Below, piece by piece: positions 52,644-62,492 of a DNA stretch of 64,000 bases; the first letter of the stretch is position 1; the number at the start of each line of letters is the position of its first letter. Below the pieces are notes generated by a model, which was given only the letters and a program-made list of their open reading frames with translations, was not told the DNA's origin and did not search any database. Made by a program: the position numbers and the translations under genes. The stretch comes from Bradyrhizobium liaoningense (GTDB taxonomy: Bacteria > Pseudomonadota > Alphaproteobacteria > Rhizobiales > Xanthobacteraceae): the NCBI RefSeq assembly GCF_018130785.1, contig NZ_JAFCJT010000003.1, positions 310,001 to 374,000 of the forward strand, read 5' to 3'.

Positions 52644-52994
52644 TCCATCGGAAAGCCACGTCACCTTTCGTTGAACTGCGGGGAGATCATCGAGAGGGAC
52701 GAGCGTAGCTTCAGCCCGAGCACCGTGCTGCAACTGATCGTGGTTCTCGATGCTCGGGGGCAGGACCGCGGGCAGCTGATGGCCGAACTTGTACGCACTG
52801 CACGGTCAAAAAGCGCGTGAGCGAAACACTGCTTTTTTGACCGTCGTGTCTTCAGTCGTCGCCGGACCTTTCCACTCGCGGCCTGGATTCTTCATTGCGT
52901 GACGGGGCGTTGGCGCATCGAAGATAGCCGCCGAACTGGGCTGCCGTGCCGGGCCGGTGGGCGAACGGCGCGAACGAAGGCCCGGATAGTACCG
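52644..52994. other. 351-base spacer at island right edge
   Basis: Directly after the TAA of the unknown gene the same frame stays open for 58 codons (to TGA 52818-52820), reading ...CGEIIERDERSFSPSTVLQLI...; it has TTG 52671 but no ribosome site. A palindrome ACGGTCAAAAAGC / GCTTTTTTGACCGT follows at 52802-52844, and then G+C-rich core DNA resumes. Confidence 0.5.
52802..52844. terminator. Palindrome/terminator at island end
   Basis: Arms ACGGTCAAAAAGC (52802-52814) and GCTTTTTTGACCGT (52831-52844) with one extra T in the second arm, separated by 16 bases. It lies after the cassette and before the convergent ycjF end. The arms contain A/T runs, as in bidirectional terminators. Confidence 0.6.
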
Positions 52995-54020
52995 CTACTC
53001 CTCGTCCTTCTTCCGCAGCAGATCCGTTGCGAGATCAGAGAGCTTCGGCGGCGGCAGCGCTGCGAACGGCAGCGGCCTTGTGACGTCGATCGCGGCCAGG
53101 CCCAACCGCGCCGTCAACAACCCGTTCAGTACACCTTCACCCAGCCGCTGCGACAGCTTCGCCGCGATCCCATGTCCGAGCATCTGCTGCACCAGGCTGT
53201 CGCTCGCGGCCATGCCGCCCGTGATGGCGAGATGGGCGATGACGTGGCGGAGCAGGCGGATCATGCCGAGCGCGCCGGGGCGGCCGCCATAGAGATAGGC
53301 GAGCTGGCGGATCAGCCGCAGCGCGGCCACGAACACGAACATCACGTCGATCGCCGCGCGCGGCGAAACGGCGGTCACGATCGAGACTTTTTGCGCGGCT
53401 GATGACACCAGCCGCCGCGCCTCTGCGTCCAGCGGAGACATCAATTCGCGCTCGGCGAGCCGGATCATGTCGGCGCCGTCGATGATCTCGCCGGCGTGGC
53501 TTTCCAGCGTGGCACGGGCGCGCGCGAGTTGCGGGTTCTGGTGCGCGATCCTGAGCAGGTCCTGCACGATGACGCGGCTCTCCTTGCGATCGTCGCTGGC
53601 AAGGACCGCGGCTGCACGCTGATGCAGTTTCTCGATAGTCGCGAGGCGCGCCAGTCCGAACGCCTCGCGCCCGATCACCACCGCGAGCGCGAGCGTAGTG
53701 ACGAAGGCGAGGGCAAGGCCCACGAAGCCGAGGCTTTCGCTGCGCGCAAACAAATCCTCGATCAGATGAACGACGCCGAGCCCGACGCCGAGCACCGTTA
53801 GCCCGGCGAGGCCGGACCAGAACAGCGTGCCCCAGGGAAAACCGCGCCGCGCCGGAAGCGCGGTTTGAACCGGCACCGGCAGCGTCGAGGGATCCGGCTC
53901 CGGCGTGATCTGGATCGTGGCGCGACCGATCCGGCTCGTCTCGTCGGCTTCGGTGACGACGACGCCGGGATCGTCGAGCCGGAACGTCGCCGGCCGCCGC
54001 GGCTTGGATCGGTCGTTCAT
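52995..54020 (-). CDS. ycjF: YcjF-like membrane protein (DUF697, TIGR01620)
   Basis: A 341-residue protein with a polar N-terminus, two membrane helices (about 60-115, LFWSGLAGLTVLGVGLGVVH and GLALAFVTTLALAVVI) and a C-terminal DUF697 region (about 190-330, VSPRAAIDVMFVFVAALRLI, YGGRPGALGMIRLLRHVIAH). It follows ycjX on the same strand with a 4-base overlap, the standard ycjX-ycjF pair. The function is unclear; the pair responds to phage shock or envelope stress in enterobacteria. Confidence 0.92.
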   Translation of the reverse strand: MNDRSKPRRPATFRLDDPGVVVTEADETSRIGRATIQITPEPDPSTLPVPVQTALPARRGFPWGTLFWSGLAGLTVLGVGLGVVHLIEDLFARSESLGFVGLALAFVTTLALAVVIGREAFGLARLATIEKLHQRAAAVLASDDRKESRVIVQDLLRIAHQNPQLARARATLESHAGEIIDGADMIRLAERELMSPLDAEARRLVSSAAQKVSIVTAVSPRAAIDVMFVFVAALRLIRQLAYLYGGRPGALGMIRLLRHVIAHLAITGGMAASDSLVQQMLGHGIAAKLSQRLGEGVLNGLLTARLGLAAIDVTRPLPFAALPPPKLSDLATDLLRKKDEE

Positions 54021-55486
54021 GACAGCTTGTCTCCGATCAGGAACTGCAAGGCACGGTCGAGGCGGATGTGTGGCAGCGCCGGCTCGTCATTGCCCTCGCG
54101 CTCGAGCTTTGGCGGACGGAAGCGCAGGAAACGAAAGTCGCTCTTTTCGGCAGCTTCCGTCGAGAGGCCGCGGAATGCGTCTGTGCCGTTGAACAGCGGC
54201 TCGGGGTCCGGAGGCAGGTCACCCGGAAAGGTCGCAACCTCCGTGTTGCCGTCGAAGAACTCGCCGCCGGCGCTTTCGCCGGCCGCCGGCGTTCCCAGGA
54301 TCGAGGGCAATTTGTCGCGGCCATGGGCGACCTGGGCCTCGCGCGTGGCGCGAACGGCGGCGAGCGCCACCACGTCGATCGCAGCGCCGGTGTCTTCCGC
54401 GCGCGCAACCGCGCGGGTGACCGCACGGCGCAGCACCGCCTCGAGGCGGTCGTGACTGGAATGATGCAGATGGTCCGCCTTGGTCGCCGCGAACAGGATG
54501 CGGTCGATACGCGGCCGGAACAGGCTGGTGAGGAAGGTGCTGCGGCCGATGCGAAAGCAGTCGAGAATGCCCGCGAGCGCGGCTTCGAGATCGTGCAGCG
54601 CTTCGGGGCCGGAGTTGAACGCGGCGAGCGCGTCGGCCAGCACGATCTGGCGATCGAGCCGGGCAAAATGATCATGGAAGAACGGCCGCACCACGACGTC
54701 CTTGTAGGCCTCGAAGCGGCGGACCATCATCGCCCATAGCGAGCCGTCCGGTGCCTGGCCGCCAACGGGCACGTCGAGCGGTGCAAAAGTCAGCGCCGGC
54801 GTATCGGCGAGATTGCCGGGCATCAGGAAGCGGCCGGGCGGCAGCAGGCTCATCGCAAAGCGCTCGTCGCGGCAGGCGCGCAAATAGCCTTTGAAGAGCT
54901 TTGCCGCCGTCAGCGTCGCCTGCTCGTCCTCGCGCGCCCCGGGCTTGAGCGTTGCGAGATGCGCGTGCCAATCCGCCGCAAGATGCGCACGCGGCGCCTC
55001 GCGCGACAGCGCGAGGCTTTCGGCGGACCATTGCTCATAGCTCTTCTGGAGCAGCGGCAGGTCGAGCAACCACTCGCCGGGATAATCGACGATGTCGAGC
55101 GTCAATGTGCGGTCGGAGCCGTTCTGGCGCTGATAGTCGATGACGAGCCTGAGTTCGCTGATGTCGACGGTCGAGTTCGGCCAGCGCCGCTCCTCGATCA
55201 GCGCACGCAAATGGTTCTCATAGGCAAAGCGCGGCACGGCGTCGTCGGGCTGCGGCGCCAGATGCGCCCGCGCGATCCGGCCCGAGGCATAGGCCTCGAA
55301 CACCGGAAAGCGGCCGCCGCGCGTGAGGCCGTGGATCAGCGCAGTGATGAATACTGTCTTACCGGCCCGCGACAGGCCGGTGACCCCGAGCCGCACCGTC
55401 GGGTTGAAGAAGTGCTCGCCATAGTCGATCAGCGCCCTTGCCGACAGCCGCGCTTCTTCGACCATATCCTGGAAACTGAATGCCAT
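54017..55486 (-). CDS. ycjX: YcjX-like P-loop GTPase-family protein (DUF463)
   Basis: A 489-residue protein. The P-loop is GLSRAGKT at 37-44 (VTGLSRAGKTVFITALI), with later motifs of the YcjX family such as LDIVDYPGEWLLDL (about 126-139) for switch/Walker B and FAATKADHLHHSS (about 329-341) as the NKxD-like motif. It acts with YcjF at the membrane. ATG 55486 lies in AT-rich DNA. A divergent hemolysin-III gene lies upstream. Confidence 0.92.
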   Translation of the reverse strand: MAFSFQDMVEEARLSARALIDYGEHFFNPTVRLGVTGLSRAGKTVFITALIHGLTRGGRFPVFEAYASGRIARAHLAPQPDDAVPRFAYENHLRALIEERRWPNSTVDISELRLVIDYQRQNGSDRTLTLDIVDYPGEWLLDLPLLQKSYEQWSAESLALSREAPRAHLAADWHAHLATLKPGAREDEQATLTAAKLFKGYLRACRDERFAMSLLPPGRFLMPGNLADTPALTFAPLDVPVGGQAPDGSLWAMMVRRFEAYKDVVVRPFFHDHFARLDRQIVLADALAAFNSGPEALHDLEAALAGILDCFRIGRSTFLTSLFRPRIDRILFAATKADHLHHSSHDRLEAVLRRAVTRAVARAEDTGAAIDVVALAAVRATREAQVAHGRDKLPSILGTPAAGESAGGEFFDGNTEVATFPGDLPPDPEPLFNGTDAFRGLSTEAAEKSDFRFLRFRPPKLEREGNDEPALPHIRLDRALQFLIGDKLS

Positions 55487-55667
55487 ATGAACGTGATTGA
55501 TCCGGGGGCGGGCGGAACAGTGAGACTGTTCACAAAAGTGGCAATCGCGTGAGGAAAATCAAGCTTCATACTTCCACCGCCTTTGTCGGCAAATCAGCCG
55601 TTTGAACGACGCGCCGATCTCGAAAGACCCCTACAAGAGGGCATTGTCCTCGCCTTTGCGGATTGCC
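55487..55667. promoter_or_regulatory. Divergent promoter region, ycjX / hemolysin III
   Basis: The spacer between the divergent genes. The span CACAAAAGTGGCAATCGCGTGAGG lies near 55530 and could carry the ycjX promoter. The hemolysin frame is open upstream to TTG 55602 but has no ribosome site there. Confidence 0.4.
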
Positions 55668-56363
55668 ATGACCGTCTTCCAACTGAAACAGCTCGCATCC
55701 ACCTCTGTCCACGCCGCAGCCGACGTGATCGGCTGGAACTTCGACCGTGCCGAATTGATCGCGGACGGCGTCATCCACGCGATCGGCGTGTTCTGCGGCA
55801 TCGTTGCCGCCACGGTCCTGGTGGTGCTGACGGCGATTTATGCCGATGCCACCAACATCGTCGGGGTCTCGATCTATGTCGCCGGCCTGCTCTCGATGCT
55901 GGTGCTGTCGGCGACCTATAATCTCTGGCCGGTCTCGCCGGCCAAATGGCTGCTGCGGCGGTTCGACCATTGTGCGATCTACCTGCTGATCGCGGCGACC
56001 TACACGCCGTTCATCCTCGAGGTGAAGGACAGCGTGTTCGCGCTGGTGCTGCTCGCCGGGGTCTGGTGCGTGGCGATCCTCGGTATCGTGCTGAAACTTC
56101 TTTACCCCGGCCGGTTCGACCGCGTCGCGGTCGGCATCTATCTCGCGATGGGCTGGAGCGCCGTGATGCTCTACGACGCCGTGGTCAAGGCGCTGCCTGC
56201 GCTGGTGCTGGGCTTCATCCTTGCGGGCGGCCTGTTCTACAGCTTTGGCGTGATCTTCCATGCCTGGCGGCGGCTGCGCTTCCAGAATGCGATCTGGCAC
56301 GGCTTTGTCTTGGCCGGCGCGGCATGCCATTATACCGCGGTGCTCGACCTCGTGTTGAGCTGA
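55668..56363 (+). CDS. Hemolysin III / PAQR-family membrane protein
   Basis: A 231-residue protein from ATG 55668 (TTG 55602 and 55644 are alternatives). Seven membrane helices span about 30-230. The family's conserved sites are ELIADGVIHAIGV (about 28-40), SATYNLWP and DHCAIYLLIAATYTP (about 105-119) and the His near the last helix (NAIWHGFVL). YqfA/HlyIII proteins have metal-binding His/Asp/Ser residues and belong to the PAQR superfamily. Function in bacteria is not settled. The 74 bases after it carry a direct repeat of GCGAAGCGG. Confidence 0.9.
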   Translation: MTVFQLKQLASTSVHAAADVIGWNFDRAELIADGVIHAIGVFCGIVAATVLVVLTAIYADATNIVGVSIYVAGLLSMLVLSATYNLWPVSPAKWLLRRFDHCAIYLLIAATYTPFILEVKDSVFALVLLAGVWCVAILGIVLKLLYPGRFDRVAVGIYLAMGWSAVMLYDAVVKALPALVLGFILAGGLFYSFGVIFHAWRRLRFQNAIWHGFVLAGAACHYTAVLDLVLS

Positions 56364-56436
56364 GCAAGATCCGCGAAGCGGAATAAGCGAAGCGGTATAA
56401 GATAGCCGAGGGCTATAAGAAAAGAGGAGACGTCGC

Positions 56437-57231
56437 ATGCAGGTGACCGGCAAGGTCGTGGTCGTCACGGGCGGCGCCAACGGCATCGGCAAGGCGCTGT
56501 GCGAGGCTTTTCACAAAGCGGGCGCGGCGAAGGTCGTCGTCGCGGACATGGACGCCGCCAATGCGAGGGCGGTCGCAGCCACGGTGGATGGTGCGGCCTT
56601 CAAATGCGACGTCGCGCAGGAGAAGGATATTTCGCACGTCATCGAGGAGACCGAGCGGCAGTTCGGTCCGATCGAGTTGTTCTGCTCCAATGCCGGCATC
56701 GGCGGCGGCTTCGATCCGATGTCGGTCAATGCCGGCGGCGCCTCCGACGAGCCTTGGCAGCGCAGCTGGGCGATCCACGTCATGGCCCATGTCTATGCAG
56801 CGCGGCATCTGATCCCCCGTATGAAGGCGCGCGGCGGCGGCTATTTCCTCAACACGATCTCGGCCGCGGGCCTGCTGTCGCAGGTCGGGAGCCCGGCTTA
56901 CTCGACGACCAAGCACGCCGCGGTCGGCTTTGCCGAGAACCTCGCGATCTCGCACAAGGCGCACAATATCAAGGTTTCGATCCTGTGCCCGCAGGGCGTC
57001 GACACCAACATGCTGCGCTCGATCCCCAAGGGCCCGCAATCCGGCGACGGCGACCTCACGCCCGAGCAGGTGGCGAAAGACGTGCTCGCCGGCCTCGAGC
57101 AGGAGACGTTCCTGATCCTGCCGCACCCGCAGGTGCTCGGTTACATGCGCAAGAAGACCGAGAATTACGACCGCTGGATCGGCGGCATGGCCAAGATCCA
57201 GGCGAAGATGCGGGAGGAGTTCGGGAAGTAG
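56437..57231 (+). CDS. Short-chain dehydrogenase/reductase
   Basis: A 264-residue SDR. The nucleotide motif is TGGANGIG (about 10-17), NAG-type CSNAGIGGGF (about 85-94) and the catalytic YSTTK (about 153-157, Tyr-x3-Lys) with the Ser in ISAAGLLS. It oxidises or reduces an unknown alcohol/ketone with NAD(P). AAGAGGAGA precedes the ATG. It follows the hemolysin-III gene by 73 bases. A palindromic repeat lies after it. Confidence 0.94.
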   Translation: MQVTGKVVVVTGGANGIGKALCEAFHKAGAAKVVVADMDAANARAVAATVDGAAFKCDVAQEKDISHVIEETERQFGPIELFCSNAGIGGGFDPMSVNAGGASDEPWQRSWAIHVMAHVYAARHLIPRMKARGGGYFLNTISAAGLLSQVGSPAYSTTKHAAVGFAENLAISHKAHNIKVSILCPQGVDTNMLRSIPKGPQSGDGDLTPEQVAKDVLAGLEQETFLILPHPQVLGYMRKKTENYDRWIGGMAKIQAKMREEFGK

Positions 57232-57256
57232 GGAAGGCTGTTGCCACCCGCACCGC

Positions 57257-57358
57257 TGTCATTCCCCGCGGAAGCGGGGAATCCAGTACGCCGCGGCCTG
57301 TCGAGGAATCACAGCCGTCTCTGGAATACTGGATCGCCCGCCTTCGCGGGCGATGACA
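57257..57358. repeat. Palindromic repeat, GTCATTCCCCGCGGAAGCGGGG family
   Basis: TGTCATTCCCCGCGGAAGCGGGGAATCCAGTACGCCGCGG ... GGAATACTGGATCGCCC ... CGGGCGATGACA. Same halves as the element at 28850-28952. It separates the SDR gene from the convergent MarR gene. Confidence 0.85.
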
Positions 57359-57370
57359 CCGAGAGTGTGG

Positions 57371-57832
57371 CTACGCCGCCGACTCCGCCTCATCCTCCAC
57401 CCGGCTCTGCCGCAGCGCCCGCGCATAGAGCATCATGCCCTCGCGCACTGTGCGCTGTTCGGTCTCTGTCAGCGCGGCCAGCGCGCCGCGCACCTGCTGC
57501 CGGCCGAACGCGTGCAGCGCCTCCAGCGTGCGCCGGCCCTTCGCCGTCAGCGACAAGAGCTTGCTGCGCGCATCGGCCTCGTCATGCGTCTCCCGCAGCT
57601 CGCCGCAGTCGACCAGCTTGCGCACCATGCGGCTGACGCTGGATTTCTCCAGACGCAGGAAATCGCCGAGCTCGCCTGAATTCATCGGACCGCGGATGCC
57701 GATCTCAAGGATGGTGTGCACGGCCGAGGGCGGATAGTCCGAGGCCGCCACCGTCGCATCCATGAAGCCGAGCTCCCGCACCATCAGCCGCGAGGCGGCG
57801 CGGATATCGTCGATCAGCGAAGGCTCGGTCAT
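57371..57832 (-). CDS. MarR family transcriptional regulator
   Basis: A 153-residue MarR-type winged helix protein: DYPPSAVHTILEIGIRG (about 36-52), SGELGDFLRLEKSSVSRMVR (recognition helix, about 56-75), ETHDEADARSKLLSLTAKGRR (wing, about 84-104). It starts at ATG 57832; the frame is open to TTG 57865 inside the palindrome. It lies divergent from an SDR gene across a 76-base gap carrying a perfect 31-bp palindrome, so it probably represses itself and that enzyme in response to a small aromatic or lipophilic ligand. Confidence 0.93.
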   Translation of the reverse strand: MTEPSLIDDIRAASRLMVRELGFMDATVAASDYPPSAVHTILEIGIRGPMNSGELGDFLRLEKSSVSRMVRKLVDCGELRETHDEADARSKLLSLTAKGRRTLEALHAFGRQQVRGALAALTETEQRTVREGMMLYARALRQSRVEDEAESAA

Positions 57833-57843
57833 GCTTGACTCTC

Positions 57844-57874
57844 CGCATATAGTTGTATCATACAACTATATGCG
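57844..57874. promoter_or_regulatory. Perfect 31-bp palindrome (MarR operator)
   Basis: CGCATATAGTTGTAT, a central C, then ATACAACTATATGCG: 15+1+15 bases with no mismatch, 11 bases before the MarR ATG and 34 before the SDR ATG. TTGTAT and ATACAA half-sites fit the MarR-type operator class. It is the most regular operator in the window. Confidence 0.85.
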
Positions 57875-57908
57875 CGCGACGAGGCGCGCAAGCGTTTTGG
57901 AGTGACCC

Positions 57909-58685
57909 ATGAGCGGAACTGTGCCGGCCGGCGAGCGGATGAGAGGCAAGGTCTGCCTCGTCACAGGCGGCGGCAGCGGCATCGGACGCGCCACGGCGCT
58001 GCGGATGGCATCCGAGGGCGCCGAGGCGATCATCGTCGCGGGACGGCGGGAAGCCGAAATCGAGGCCACCGCGGTCATATGCCGGGAGCTCGGCGCGAAA
58101 GCCATCCCGGTCAAGACCGACATCACGCGAGAGGACGACGTCGTGCGCCTCGTCCGCACCGCCATCGAGCGCTGCGGCCGGCTCGACGTCGCCTTCAACA
58201 ATGCGGGCTTCCAGGAGCGCCGCGCGCCGCTGGAAGAGCAGGGCACGGACATCTACGACAGCGTGTTCGACACCAATGTCCGCGCGCTGTTCCTGTGCCT
58301 GCGCCACCAATTGCCGGCGATGCTGGCGAAAGGACGCGGCAGCATCGTCGTCAACGCCTCCGTCAGCGGTGTGCGCAATCCCAATCCCGGCTTCTCGCTC
58401 TACTCGGCCTCGAAAGCGGCTGCGATCTCGCTGACGCGCTCGGCTGCGATGGAGAACGCCCCGCGCGGCATCCGCATCAACGCCATCGCCCCCGGCCGCG
58501 TCGTCACCGACATGATGCTCCGCGCCGGCGTCGGCGATGTCGCGACTGTCAGTGCTGGCCTGCCGCTGCGGCGGATGGGGAGCCCGGAGGAGGTGGCGGA
58601 AGCCGTGGTGTGGCTGTCGTCGGATGCGTCATCCTACGTCGTCGGGCATGTGCTGGCGGCGGACGGGGGATTCTTGGCGTCGTGA
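57909..58685 (+). CDS. Short-chain dehydrogenase/reductase, MarR-linked
   Basis: A 258-residue SDR with TGGGSGIGRA (about 18-27), NNAGFQERRAPLEEQ and catalytic YSASK (about 163-167), and C-terminal PEEVAEAVVWLSSDASSYVVG typical of quinate/3-oxoacyl-reductase-like members. TTTGGAGTGA precedes ATG 57909. It is transcribed away from the MarR gene and should be controlled by the 31-bp palindrome. The substrate is unknown. Confidence 0.94.
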   Translation: MSGTVPAGERMRGKVCLVTGGGSGIGRATALRMASEGAEAIIVAGRREAEIEATAVICRELGAKAIPVKTDITREDDVVRLVRTAIERCGRLDVAFNNAGFQERRAPLEEQGTDIYDSVFDTNVRALFLCLRHQLPAMLAKGRGSIVVNASVSGVRNPNPGFSLYSASKAAAISLTRSAAMENAPRGIRINAIAPGRVVTDMMLRAGVGDVATVSAGLPLRRMGSPEEVAEAVVWLSSDASSYVVGHVLAADGGFLAS

Positions 58686-58714
58686 TGTGTGGCGTGGTCG
58701 CGCCAAATATTCAG

Positions 58715-58760
58715 TGTCGTCCCTGCCTAGTGCGCAATTGCGCACCAGGCAGGGACGACA
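58715..58760. repeat. Palindrome TGTCGTCCCTGCCT...AGGCAGGGACGACA
   Basis: A 46-base palindrome with one mismatched pair and the inner core GTGCGCAATTGCGCAC (58730-58745), identical to the core at 24784-24799. It lies between two convergent genes and can serve as a two-sided terminator. Confidence 0.85.
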
Positions 58761-58763
58761 AAG

Positions 58764-60386
<1,623 letters not shown>

Positions 60387-60421
60387 GGTTTCCGTCCCTG
60401 TTGTTGATTGCTGCTACCAGC

Positions 60422-60505
60422 CGTCATTGCGAGCGAAGCGAAGCAATCCAGACTGCCTCTGCGGTGACAGATTGCTTCGTCGCTTCACTCCCCGCAATGA
60501 CGAGG
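60422..60505. repeat. Palindromic repeat, GTCATTGCGAGCG family
   Basis: CGTCATTGCGAGCGAAGCGAAGCAATCCAGA ... GATTGCTTCG-TCGC...CGCAATGACGAGG. Related to 30370-30436 and 34406-34489. It splits the operon gap between the MaoC and decarboxylase genes. Confidence 0.8.
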
Positions 60506-60513
60506 AGAGTGCG

Positions 60514-61365
60514 TCACCACACCGCCGTTCCCTTCATCGTCGGCTGTCCCTCGGCATTCGCTGTCCACAGCTCCAGGCCCGCCTCGGTCTCGCTGGCGTT
60601 GATGGAGAATTCCGTGCCCTCGAACAGCGGCTGCACGCCGCGATAGGTGAACTTCTTCGGCGCCCTGCCGTCGCGCAGTTTCGCCGCCATCTCGATGATG
60701 AGCGCCGCCTGCAGCGGCCCGTGGAAGATCAGGCCCGGGTAACCCTCGACCTTGGTGACGTAGTCGCGATCGTAATGGATGCGGTGGCCGTTGAAGGTCA
60801 ACGCGGAATAGCGAAACAGCAGCACGGGGTCCGAGACGTGCGTCTCGCGGTGTTGCGCCTTCGGCGGCGGAGGCGGAGCCTTGGCGCCAGCAGGCGCGCT
60901 GCTCGTCATCTCGCGATAGACGATGTCCTGCCGCTCGCGGATGGCAACGCCCCGCGGCGAGGAGATGCTGTGCTCGACCGAGACGAAGCACAGCGTGCCG
61001 GTCGAACCGGTCTTGACCTGAACATCGGCGATGCGCGAGGTCCGGGTCGACTCATCGCCGACCTGCAGTGGCTGCAGGAACTCGATCTCGCCGCCGGCCC
61101 ACATCCGGCGCGGCAGCGGTACGGGCGGCAGGAAGCCCCCGCGGGTCGGATGGCCGTCGGGGCCGAGCATCGACATCGGAAACACCGGCTGCGCCAGGCA
61201 CCAATGCACCGTGAACGGCGCGGCATCGCCCGCTTTGGGCTCGCCGACCTCCTGGAACAGCGTCGCGCGCAGGCCCTTCACGAGCTGCGCGGTGACGATG
61301 TCGGTGGCCTCCGTGCTGCGGCCGATCCATTGCCGCAAGTGATCGATGTCGAGCTTCTCGGTCAT
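60514..61365 (-). CDS. MaoC/HTD2-type hydratase (mesaconyl-C4-CoA hydratase-like)
   Basis: A 283-residue double-hotdog protein. The N-terminal FAS1-like part (about 1-150) has GDAAPFTVHWCLAQP and RRMWAGGEIEF; the C-terminal MaoC part (about 175-280) has RYSALTFNGHRIHYDRDYV and EGYPGLIFHGPLQAALI, with the HxxxxD/H hydratase motif. Such proteins hydrate mesaconyl-C4-CoA, itaconyl-CoA or related enoyl-CoA. It starts 14 bases after the CoA-transferase stop. This fits a route CoA activation, dehydrogenation, hydration of a dicarboxylic or branched acid. Confidence 0.9.
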   Translation of the reverse strand: MTEKLDIDHLRQWIGRSTEATDIVTAQLVKGLRATLFQEVGEPKAGDAAPFTVHWCLAQPVFPMSMLGPDGHPTRGGFLPPVPLPRRMWAGGEIEFLQPLQVGDESTRTSRIADVQVKTGSTGTLCFVSVEHSISSPRGVAIRERQDIVYREMTSSAPAGAKAPPPPPKAQHRETHVSDPVLLFRYSALTFNGHRIHYDRDYVTKVEGYPGLIFHGPLQAALIIEMAAKLRDGRAPKKFTYRGVQPLFEGTEFSINASETEAGLELWTANAEGQPTMKGTAVW

Positions 61366-61379
61366 GGCGCCTCGCTCTG

Positions 61380-62483
61380 TTACTTCTTGGATTGGGGATT
61401 CTCGCCGATGCCGGGCACGGCGCCATAGGCGCGCGTCTCGCCGACGATGATTGGCGCCGGCGCGGGATAGCTGACGCGGCCGTTCGGCGTGTCGACCTCG
61501 ATGCGGCGCAGATGCGGATGGCTGGTGAGATCGGCCATGGTATTGACCTCGGCAAAGGCGATGTCGGCGTCCGACAGCCGCTTCAACAGCTCGTCGCGCG
61601 TCATCTTGCCGAAAATGTCCGCGACCGTCGTGTCGGTGAAGTCGCGGTTGCGCACGCGCTCGACCATGTTGGCGACGCGCGGATCGGCCGGCAGATCAGG
61701 CTGATCGAGCACCTTCACGCAAAGCGTCTTCCACTCGCGCTCGCTCTGGATCGAGATCAATATGTCCTTGCCGTCCTTCGAGGTGAACACGCCGTAGGGT
61801 GCGATCGAGGGATGGCGCAGGCCCATGCGCTTGGGCGGATTGCCGGCCTCGGAGTTGAGCAGCGGCACGGTGCACCAGTCCGCCATCACGTCGAACATGG
61901 AGATGCGGATGTCGGCGCCCTTGCCGGTCCGTCCACGCCCAATCAGCGCCTCCAAAATCGCCGCATGCGCAGTGGCACCGGTCGCGACGTCCACGATCGA
62001 CATGCCGACGCGCGAGGCGCCGTCGGGATTACCGGTGATGGAGGCGAGCCCACTCTCGGCCTGGATCAACAGGTCATAGGCCTTGCGATGCGCGTAAGGA
62101 CCTTCGTCGCCATAGCCGGTGATCGTGCACGAGATCAGCCTTGGATAATCCTTCAGCAATCGCTCGCGCGAAAAGCCGAGCTTGTCCATCGAACCCGGCT
62201 TGAGGTTCTGGATCAGCACGTCGGCGCTCGCGATCAGCTTCTCGAGCTCCGCGCAGCCTTCCTTGGTGGCGAGATCGACCACCGCCGATTGCTTGCCGCG
62301 GTTGAGCCACACGAAGTAGCTGCTCTGGCCCTTGGCCGCCGCATCGTAGCCGCGGGCGAAATCGCCTTCGGGCCGCTCGATCTTGATCACCTCCGCGCCG
62401 GCATCCGCCAGCCGCGACGAGCAGAACGGCGCCGCGACCGCCTGCTCGACCGCAATCACCCTGATCCCGTCAAGTGCTCCCAT
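61380..62483 (-). CDS. CoA-transferase, CaiB/BaiF family
   Basis: A 367-residue family III CoA-transferase: LDGIRVIAVEQAVAAPFCSS then AGAEVIKIERPEGDFARGYD (about 4-48), and HRKAYDLLIQAESGLASITG (about 140-160) with the candidate catalytic Asp. It transfers CoA to a carboxylate, here probably the operon's first substrate or product. It sits 9 bases after the acyl-CoA dehydrogenase and 14 before the MaoC gene, so these three are one transcript. It differs from the other CoA-transferase at 34509. Confidence 0.94.
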   Translation of the reverse strand: MGALDGIRVIAVEQAVAAPFCSSRLADAGAEVIKIERPEGDFARGYDAAAKGQSSYFVWLNRGKQSAVVDLATKEGCAELEKLIASADVLIQNLKPGSMDKLGFSRERLLKDYPRLISCTITGYGDEGPYAHRKAYDLLIQAESGLASITGNPDGASRVGMSIVDVATGATAHAAILEALIGRGRTGKGADIRISMFDVMADWCTVPLLNSEAGNPPKRMGLRHPSIAPYGVFTSKDGKDILISIQSEREWKTLCVKVLDQPDLPADPRVANMVERVRNRDFTDTTVADIFGKMTRDELLKRLSDADIAFAEVNTMADLTSHPHLRRIEVDTPNGRVSYPAPAPIIVGETRAYGAVPGIGENPQSKK

Positions 62484-62492
62484 GGCGCGACC

